A DNA stretch of 64,000 nucleotides, from positions 372,001 through 436,000 of the forward strand of contig NZ_AP022619.1 in NCBI RefSeq assembly GCF_010731655.1. The letters run 5' to 3'. The position numbers were made by a program, and so were the translations under genes. Positions 58,440-64,000 of the stretch are shown in pieces (the stretch's first letter is position 1; each line of letters opens with the position of its first letter). The DNA comes from Mycobacterium paraseoulense (GTDB lineage Bacteria; Actinomycetota; Actinomycetes; Mycobacteriales; Mycobacteriaceae). The notes under the pieces were generated by a model. The model did no database searches and was not told where the DNA came from. It saw only the letters and a program-made list of their open reading frames with translations.

Positions 58440-59858
58440 GTGAGTAGACGCGGAAAGATCGTCTGCACCCTTGGCCCTGCGACGAATTCGGACGAACTGA
58501 TTCTGGCGCTGGTCGAGGCCGGAATGGACGTCGCCCGGCTGAACTTCAGTCACGGCGATTACTCCGACCACAAAGCCGCCTACGAGCGGGTGCGGGCCGC
58601 TTCCGACACCACCGGCCGCGCGGTCGGTGTGCTCGCCGACCTGCAGGGCCCGAAGATCCGGCTGGGGCGTTTCGCCACCGGGTCCACGTACTGGGCCGAC
58701 GGCGAAACCGTGTGTATCACCGTCGCGGACTGCGAGGGCACCCACGACCGCGTGTCGACCACCTACAAGAAGCTTTCCGCGGACGCGACGGTCGGGGACC
58801 GGGTGCTCGTCGACGACGGCAAGGTCGGGCTCGTCGTCGAGCGCATCGACGGCGACGACGTCATCTGCACCGTCGAAGAGGGCGGCCCCGTCAGCAACAA
58901 CAAGGGCATCTCGCTGCCCGGCATGAACGTGTCCGCACCGGCCTTGTCGGAGAAGGACATCGAGGACCTCACCTTCGCATTGGATCTCGGTGTCGACCTG
59001 GTCGCGCTGTCATTCGTGCGCTCGCCGTCCGACGTCGAGTTGGTGCACGAGGTGATGGACCGGATCGGGCGGCGGGTGCCGGTGATCGCCAAGCTGGAAA
59101 AGCCGGAGGCCGTCGACAATCTGGAAGCGATCGTGCTGGCCTTCGACGCCATCATGGTGGCCCGCGGGGATCTCGGCGTCGAGCTGCCGCTCGAAGAGGT
59201 GCCGCTGGTGCAGAAGCGGGCCATCCAGATGGCCCGGGAGAACGCCAAACCCGTCATCGTGGCGACCCAGATGCTCGACTCCATGATCGAGAACTCGCGG
59301 CCCACGCGCGCCGAGGCCTCCGACGTCGCCAACGCGGTGCTCGACGGCGCCGACGCGGTGATGTTGTCCGGCGAAACGTCGGTCGGGAAGTATCCGCTGG
59401 CGGCGGTCCGCACCATGTCGCGGATCATCTGCGCGGTCGAGGACAACTCGACCGCCGCCCCGCCGTTGACGCACGTGCCGCGCACCAAGCGAGGCGTGAT
59501 CTCGTATGCCGCCCGCGACATCGGCGAGCGCCTGGACGCCAAGGCGCTGGTCGCGTTCACCCAGTCCGGCGACACCGTCAAGCGGCTGGCGCGCCTGCAC
59601 ACCCCGCTGCCGCTGCTGGCCTTCACCGCGTGGCCCGAGGTGCGCAGCCAACTCGCCATGACCTGGGGCACCGAGACGTTCATCGTGCCGATGATGACCT
59701 CGACCGACGGCATGATCCGCCAGGTCGACAAGTCGCTGCTCGAACTCGGCCGCTACAAGCGCGGTGACCTGGTGGTCATCGTCGCCGGCGCGCCACCTGG
59801 CACAGTGGGTTCGACCAACCTGATCCATGTGCACCGGATCGGCGAGGACGACGTTTAG
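58440..59858 (+). CDS. pyk: pyruvate kinase
   Basis: 472-residue glycolytic enzyme transferring phosphate from phosphoenolpyruvate to ADP. TLGPATNSDE, RLNFSHGDY, LQGPKIRLG, the lysine in IAKLEKPEAVDN and VARGDLGVELPLEEVP (substrate and metal site) are intact. The C-terminal allosteric domain is present (about 350-472). The GTG start gives the same length as the tuberculosis enzyme. tesB follows 11 bases downstream. Confidence 0.97.
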   Translation: MSRRGKIVCTLGPATNSDELILALVEAGMDVARLNFSHGDYSDHKAAYERVRAASDTTGRAVGVLADLQGPKIRLGRFATGSTYWADGETVCITVADCEGTHDRVSTTYKKLSADATVGDRVLVDDGKVGLVVERIDGDDVICTVEEGGPVSNNKGISLPGMNVSAPALSEKDIEDLTFALDLGVDLVALSFVRSPSDVELVHEVMDRIGRRVPVIAKLEKPEAVDNLEAIVLAFDAIMVARGDLGVELPLEEVPLVQKRAIQMARENAKPVIVATQMLDSMIENSRPTRAEASDVANAVLDGADAVMLSGETSVGKYPLAAVRTMSRIICAVEDNSTAAPPLTHVPRTKRGVISYAARDIGERLDAKALVAFTQSGDTVKRLARLHTPLPLLAFTAWPEVRSQLAMTWGTETFIVPMMTSTDGMIRQVDKSLLELGRYKRGDLVVIVAGAPPGTVGSTNLIHVHRIGEDDV

Positions 59859-59869
59859 CGCTAAGACCC

Positions 59870-60769
59870 ATGGGACCAGTAGGAGACGCCGCGATCAGCA
59901 CCAATTCTGATTTCGAGGAACTGCTGGCGGTTCTCGACCTCAACCGCGTCACCGATGAGCTCTTCGTCGGGTCACATCCCAGCAAGAACCCGATGCGAAC
60001 CTTCGGCGGGCAGCTCATGTCCCAGTCGTTCGTCGCGGGCAGCCGCACGCTGGTCCGCGACGACCTGCCGCCCAGCGCGCTGTCCGTGCACTTCGTCAAC
60101 GGGGGTGACACCGCCAAGGACATCGAGTTCCACGTCACCAGGCTGCGGGACGAGCGGCGCTTCGCCAACCGGCGGGTGGACGCCGTGCAGGACGGCGTGC
60201 TGGTGTCCTCCGCGATGATCTCCTACATGTCCGGCGGCCGCGGCCTCGAACACGCCGTCGACCCGCCGCAGGTGGGCGAGCCCGAAGCCCAGCCGCCGCT
60301 CGGTGAGCTGCTCCGCGGTTACGAGGAGACCGTCCCGCACTTCGTCAACGCCCTGCAGCCGATCGAGTGGCGCTACACCAACGACCCGGCCTGGGTGATG
60401 CGGGAGAAGGGCGACCGGCTGCCGCACAACCGGGTCTGGATGAAGGCCGGCGGCATCATGCCCGACGACCCGGTCCTGCACACCGCCGCCATGGTGTACT
60501 CCTCGGACACCACCGTGTTGGACTCGGTGATCACCACTCACGGCCTGTCCTGGGGTTTCGACCGCATCTTCGCGGCCTCCGCCAACCATTCCGTGTGGTT
60601 TCACCGGCAGGTCAACTTCGCCGACTGGGTGCTGTATTCGACGTCGTCGCCGGTGGCCGCGGATTCGCGGGGGCTCGGCACCGGCCACTTCTTCGATCGC
60701 TCCGGGCAGGTCGTCGCCACGGTGGTGCAGGAAGGGGTGCTGAAATACTTTCCGCCCGCCCGCCGATAG
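59870..60769 (+). CDS. tesB: acyl-CoA thioesterase II, TesB1
   Basis: 299-residue double-hotdog thioesterase that hydrolyses acyl-CoAs. The first hotdog has SHPSKNPMRTFGGQLMSQSF and SVHFVNGGD. The second contains LDSVITTHGLSWGFDRIFAASANHSVWFHRQVNF with the catalytic D/T/Q set typical of TesB. The ATG at 59870 matches the Rv1618 N-terminus. Likely cotranscribed with pyk. Confidence 0.93.
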   Translation: MGPVGDAAISTNSDFEELLAVLDLNRVTDELFVGSHPSKNPMRTFGGQLMSQSFVAGSRTLVRDDLPPSALSVHFVNGGDTAKDIEFHVTRLRDERRFANRRVDAVQDGVLVSSAMISYMSGGRGLEHAVDPPQVGEPEAQPPLGELLRGYEETVPHFVNALQPIEWRYTNDPAWVMREKGDRLPHNRVWMKAGGIMPDDPVLHTAAMVYSSDTTVLDSVITTHGLSWGFDRIFAASANHSVWFHRQVNFADWVLYSTSSPVAADSRGLGTGHFFDRSGQVVATVVQEGVLKYFPPARR

Positions 60770-60777
60770 ACAGGGCG

Positions 60778-60855
60778 GAATACCCGCAGGACATCGCGCC
60801 CAATCCGGCCCGGCCTGGCCGGGATGGCGCGTAAGTTTTTAGCTGCCGGGTATTC
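60778..60855. repeat. nested inverted repeats between tesB and the DUF2156 gene
   Basis: Outer arms GAATACCC (60778-60785) and GGGTATTC (60848-60855) enclose an inner perfect hairpin CCCGGCC-t-GGCCGGG (60809-60823) and a TTTTT run at 60836-60840. The whole could fold as one two-stem RNA. It may be a terminator for pyk-tesB or a leader element for the downstream gene. Confidence 0.5.
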
Positions 60856-60913
60856 GGTGCGGAGGTGGCGACCAGCCGCCCAGCTGGAACGTCAGCGCAT
60901 CGGGAGGTGAGTA

Positions 60914-62311
60914 GTGAGCGGCCCCTTGGTCGACGTCTCGGCGAAGCCCCGCGCCCGCGAACGCGTCGTGGTCTCCGTCGATTCTCGGGCGGCCCGGTTG
61001 ATCGGTGCGCTGGCCCTGCTCAGCGCCACCTGCTGGTTGGCGGAGATCCTTGTTCGCCACCACGACCAGCCGGCCTGGTACTACACCGACCGATTGGCCT
61101 GGTCGCTGACGGTTCTGGTCGCGGTGGCGTGGATCGCGCGCGGCATCTTCTTGGGCCGTCCGGTCACGGCCATGCACGCCGCCGCCGCCGGCTTGTTCGT
61201 GCTCGCCGGGCTGGGCCTGCACGTGCTGGCCTTCGACCTGCTCGGCGACGTGGTGATCGCCAGCTCCGGCATGGTGCTGATGTGGCCGACGTCGTCACAT
61301 CCGCGTCCCGAGGATCTGCCCCGGGTCTGGAAGCTGATCCAGGCCACCGCGGACGACCCGCTGGCGCCGTTCGCGATGCAGACCGGCAAGAGCTACCACT
61401 TCACCGTGGACGGCAGCGCGGCGCTGGCGTATCGGACGCGCCTGGGCATCGCCGTGGTCGGCGGCGACCCGATCGGCGACGAGACCCGATTCCCCGGGCT
61501 GGTCGCCGACTTCGCCGCCATGTGTCACACCCACGGCTGGCGCATCGCGGTGGTGGGCTGCGGCGAGCGGCGGCTCGACCTGTGGAACGACGCCGCGGTG
61601 ATCGGGCAGTCGTTGCGCGCCGTGCCGATCGGGCGCGACGTCGTGGTCGACGTCACCGGTTTCGACATGGTGGGGCGCAAGTTCCGCAACCTGCGCCAGG
61701 CGGTGCAGCGCTCCCACAACTGCGGCATCACCACCGAGATCGTCGCGGAGCAGGCACTCAGCCCCGAGCAACTGGCCGAGCTGACCGACGTGGTGCGGGC
61801 GTCGAGCAAGGGGGCCCACACCGATCGCGGGTTCCACATGAACCTCGACGGTGTGCTGGAGGGCCGGTTCCCCGGCATCCAGCTGATCGTCGCCAGGGAC
61901 GCCTCGGGCAAGGTGCAGGGGTTCCACCGGTACGCGACGGCCGGCGGCGGCAGCGACATCACCCTCGACGTGCCGTGGCGCCGGCGCGGTGCGCCCAACG
62001 GAATCGACGAACGGCTCAGCGTCGACATGATCATGGACGGAAAAGAGAAAGGCGCCCAACGGCTTTCGCTCGCCTTCGCGGCCTTCCCGGAGATCTTCGA
62101 CGAGAAGAATCGCAGCCGCGCCCAGCGCGTCTTCTATCGGTTGATCCATGTCCTCGACCCGTTGATCGCGCTCGAGTCGCTGTACCGGTACGTGCGCAAG
62201 TTCCACGCGCTGGACGCCCGGCGCTACGCGCTGATCTCGCTGACGCAGCTAGTCCCGTTGTTGATCGTGTTGCTCTCGCTCGAATTCATGCCGCGCCGGC
62301 GACACCTCTGA
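60914..62311 (+). CDS. membrane protein with DUF2156 / lysylphosphatidylglycerol-synthase C-terminal-like domain (Rv1619-like)
   Basis: 465-residue protein. N-terminal hydrophobic segments lie at about 32-50, 62-80 and 85-120. A soluble GNAT-fold domain (about 130-420) resembles the C-terminal catalytic domain of MprF/LysX-type enzymes, with KSYHFTVDGSAALAYRTRLGIAVVGGDPIGD and KFRNLRQAVQRS. A final hydrophobic helix (445-460) may anchor it. It may transfer an aminoacyl group to a lipid, but that is inference. The GTG at 60914 has GGAGG upstream. Its 3' end overlaps cydC by 26 bases. Confidence 0.83.
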   Translation: MSGPLVDVSAKPRARERVVVSVDSRAARLIGALALLSATCWLAEILVRHHDQPAWYYTDRLAWSLTVLVAVAWIARGIFLGRPVTAMHAAAAGLFVLAGLGLHVLAFDLLGDVVIASSGMVLMWPTSSHPRPEDLPRVWKLIQATADDPLAPFAMQTGKSYHFTVDGSAALAYRTRLGIAVVGGDPIGDETRFPGLVADFAAMCHTHGWRIAVVGCGERRLDLWNDAAVIGQSLRAVPIGRDVVVDVTGFDMVGRKFRNLRQAVQRSHNCGITTEIVAEQALSPEQLAELTDVVRASSKGAHTDRGFHMNLDGVLEGRFPGIQLIVARDASGKVQGFHRYATAGGGSDITLDVPWRRRGAPNGIDERLSVDMIMDGKEKGAQRLSLAFAAFPEIFDEKNRSRAQRVFYRLIHVLDPLIALESLYRYVRKFHALDARRYALISLTQLVPLLIVLLSLEFMPRRRHL

Positions 62312-63956
62312 GCGCATCGATGCGTAGTTCGCGACAGCCGATGTCGGCGGGCAGGTGGTGGGTGGCCACCACCACGGTCCGATCGGGCGACATCAGAACG
62401 GAATTCGGCGCCAACAGGTCGCGCAGGATCGGGTCGGCGTCCGCGGCGTCCAGGTGTTCGGTCGGCTCGTCGAGCAGCACGATCCGTGCGGGTGAGAGCA
62501 CCGCCCGCGCCAGCAGCAGCCTCCTGCGCTGACCGCCCGAAAGCGCTTGCGCGCCACCGGTCAGCACCGTCGACAGGCCCGCGGGCAAACCGGCGAGCCA
62601 GTCGCCGAGCCCCACCGCGTCCAGCACGACCTCCAGTTCGGCGTCGCGGCAGTCCCCGCGGGCGACCAGCAGGTTGTCCCGGACGGTGGTGGCGAAGACG
62701 TGCGCGTCCTCGGCGAAAAAGCCGACGGCGGCACGCAAGTCCTCTTCCCGCAAGTCGATCACGTCGATGCCGTCGAGCGTCACCCGTCCCTCCAGCGGGG
62801 GCAGCAGCCCCGCGAGCGTCATCAACAGCGTGGTCTTGCCGGAACCGCTGGAACCGGTGACGGCCAGCCGGGCGCCCGGGGGCAGGTCCAGGGTGACGCG
62901 GTTCGAGCGGGTCGCCGCCGCGTGCCCGGACCGGATGTCGGCGGACAACGCGGCGGCGCCGGCCGCTCTCGGCGGGGCCGCCGGCTGCTCGGGCCGGTCT
63001 GCGTCGTCGGTCGTCAGATCGAGCAGCCGGCGCGCGGCGATGCGCGACCGCGTCAGCTGGACCGCGGCGGCCGGCAGCGGGGTCATCGCCTCGAACGCCG
63101 ACAGCGGCAACAACATCAGGACCGCGAGCGTGGTGGGTGCGACAGAGGGCGCCAACCCGATGCCCGCCACGACCGCGCCGAGCACGCTGGCCCCGATCGC
63201 GGCGGTCGGCACGGCTTCGGCGACGGCGGCCGGCCTGGCGGCGGCGTCCAGGGCGGCGCCCCAGGCGCGTTGGCGGCGTTGCGATTCGGCGATGACGCGC
63301 GGAAGCAGGCCGGCGACGCGGAGCTCGGGCGCGTGTTCCAGTGCGATCATCGCCGCCGTGTCACGCTGGGAATGATGCTGCCGCGCAAGGGTTTCCTGGC
63401 TCGCCGCGGCCCTGCTTGCGAGCCGTGGTGCGACGAACCCCGCGACCAGCAGGCAGATCGCCAGCACCGCCGCGGCCGGCAGCGAGATGGCCGCGACCAC
63501 CGCGGTCGCCGCCAGCCCCAGCACCGCCGCGACCCCGATCGGCACCACGGCACGCACCAACACGTTGGCCAGTTCTTCGACGTCCGAGCCCACGCGCGCG
63601 ACGAGCTCGCCGCTGTGCAGCCGAACGACGGCCGCCGCGGGACCGTGGGCCAGCCGCTGATAGATCGCCGCGCGGGCGGTTCCGGCCGCGCGCAGCGCGG
63701 TGTCGTGGGTGACCAGCCGCTCGCAGTAGTGCAAGACGCCCCGCGAGATCGCGAACGCGCGCACGGCGACGGCCGCGACCGACAGGTCCAGCACCGGCGG
63801 CATCTGCCAGGCCCGGGTGATGAGCCAGGCCGACACACCCGCCAGCGCGAGGGCGCTGCCCAGCGATGCGACGCCCAGCGCGACGGCCGCCACGATGCGG
63901 GGGAGCCGCGGCCGCAGCAGCGCCGCGGCTGCCAACAGCGGATCAGACTGGGGCAT
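62286..63956 (-). CDS. cydC: ABC transporter CydC, cytochrome bd assembly
   Basis: 556-residue fused membrane-ATPase half-transporter. Six hydrophobic segments occupy about 20-310. The nucleotide-binding domain has Walker A GSSGSGKTT, signature LSGGQRRRLLLARA and Walker B RIVLLDEPTEHLD. Family knowledge: CydDC exports cysteine/glutathione (and handles haem) and is needed for cytochrome bd oxidase assembly. The ATG at 63956 overlaps the end of cydD by 14 bases. The 3' end overlaps the convergent DUF2156 gene. Confidence 0.92.
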   Translation of the reverse strand: MPQSDPLLAAAALLRPRLPRIVAAVALGVASLGSALALAGVSAWLITRAWQMPPVLDLSVAAVAVRAFAISRGVLHYCERLVTHDTALRAAGTARAAIYQRLAHGPAAAVVRLHSGELVARVGSDVEELANVLVRAVVPIGVAAVLGLAATAVVAAISLPAAAVLAICLLVAGFVAPRLASRAAASQETLARQHHSQRDTAAMIALEHAPELRVAGLLPRVIAESQRRQRAWGAALDAAARPAAVAEAVPTAAIGASVLGAVVAGIGLAPSVAPTTLAVLMLLPLSAFEAMTPLPAAAVQLTRSRIAARRLLDLTTDDADRPEQPAAPPRAAGAAALSADIRSGHAAATRSNRVTLDLPPGARLAVTGSSGSGKTTLLMTLAGLLPPLEGRVTLDGIDVIDLREEDLRAAVGFFAEDAHVFATTVRDNLLVARGDCRDAELEVVLDAVGLGDWLAGLPAGLSTVLTGGAQALSGGQRRRLLLARAVLSPARIVLLDEPTEHLDAADADPILRDLLAPNSVLMSPDRTVVVATHHLPADIGCRELRIDALRGVAGAA

Positions 63957-64000
63957 AACGCGCTCCACTGTCGGCGGCCACTTCGACCACCCGGTCGCCG
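63943..64000 (-). CDS. cydD: C-terminal end of CydD (cut by window edge)
   Basis: The last 18 codons of a minus-strand frame (GDRVVEVAADSGARYAPV, then TGA at 63943-63945) enter from the right edge. The GDRVVEV stretch is typical of the end of an ABC ATPase domain. Its overlap with the cydC start and the conserved cydD-cydC order support the call. The body of the gene is outside the window. Confidence 0.7.
   Translation of the reverse strand, partial: GDRVVEVAADSGARYAPV

Overview
The window is high-G+C DNA from a slow-growing Mycobacterium. Gene order and protein sequences follow the Mycobacterium tuberculosis segment from about Rv1543 to Rv1621c, but several accessory blocks differ. A non-tuberculous slow grower such as a member of the M. 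avium complex is a reasonable guess; the species cannot be fixed from the sequence alone. Many starts are GTG or TTG, stop and start codons often overlap (ATGA, GTGA, TGATG), and several genes look leaderless, all typical of mycobacteria.

Layout. 1-2300: two short-chain dehydrogenases (the first cut by the window edge) and an SRPBCC protein, with a perfect 20-bp inverted repeat between them. 2375-5908: dnaE1, the replicative polymerase. 5931-8249: an accessory redox cluster (MBL hydrolase and F420/PPOX enzyme, divergent from a Cys-rich MerR regulator and a VOC protein) where M. tuberculosis has PPE21. 8322-12037: fadD11-plsB1, glycerolipid synthesis. 12138-14921: a 13E12-family HNH gene, a GNAT and a DUF6065 protein where M. 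tuberculosis has frdABCD and mmpL6. 15007-17693: a Ddn-like F420 enzyme, ilvA and a PAP2 phosphatase. 17706-19732: a divergent flavoprotein/MocR pair. 19956-28388 (minus): the treXYZ glycogen-to-trehalose operon with a membrane acyltransferase. 28477-30178 (minus): ripD and a small membrane protein.

30241-36020 is the biotin locus bioA-bioF-bioD-(2H phosphoesterase)-bioB-bsaP-DUF2567, uninterrupted by the phiRv1 prophage found here in M. tuberculosis H37Rv. Then come a secretory lipase, nrtR divergent from nadABC with a shared operator (NAD synthesis and its control), a Ddn-like protein, the his operon hisDCBH-hisA-impA-hisF-hisI, a WhiB4-like Fe-S regulator, chaA, bcpB, the trp operon trpE-(membrane protein)-trpC-trpB-trpA leading into lgt, a DUF2752 protein, pyk, tesB, a DUF2156/LPG-synthase-like membrane protein, and convergent cydC with the very end of cydD.

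Most of the window is core metabolism: biotin, NAD, histidine, tryptophan, isoleucine, trehalose, glycolysis exit and lipids. The less ordinary material lies in the accessory insertions (5.9-8.2 kb, 12.1-14.9 kb, 16.8-19.9 kb), in low-complexity tails on RipD and Lgt, and in several intergenic palindromes. No tRNA, rRNA, CRISPR array, insertion sequence or prophage was seen.
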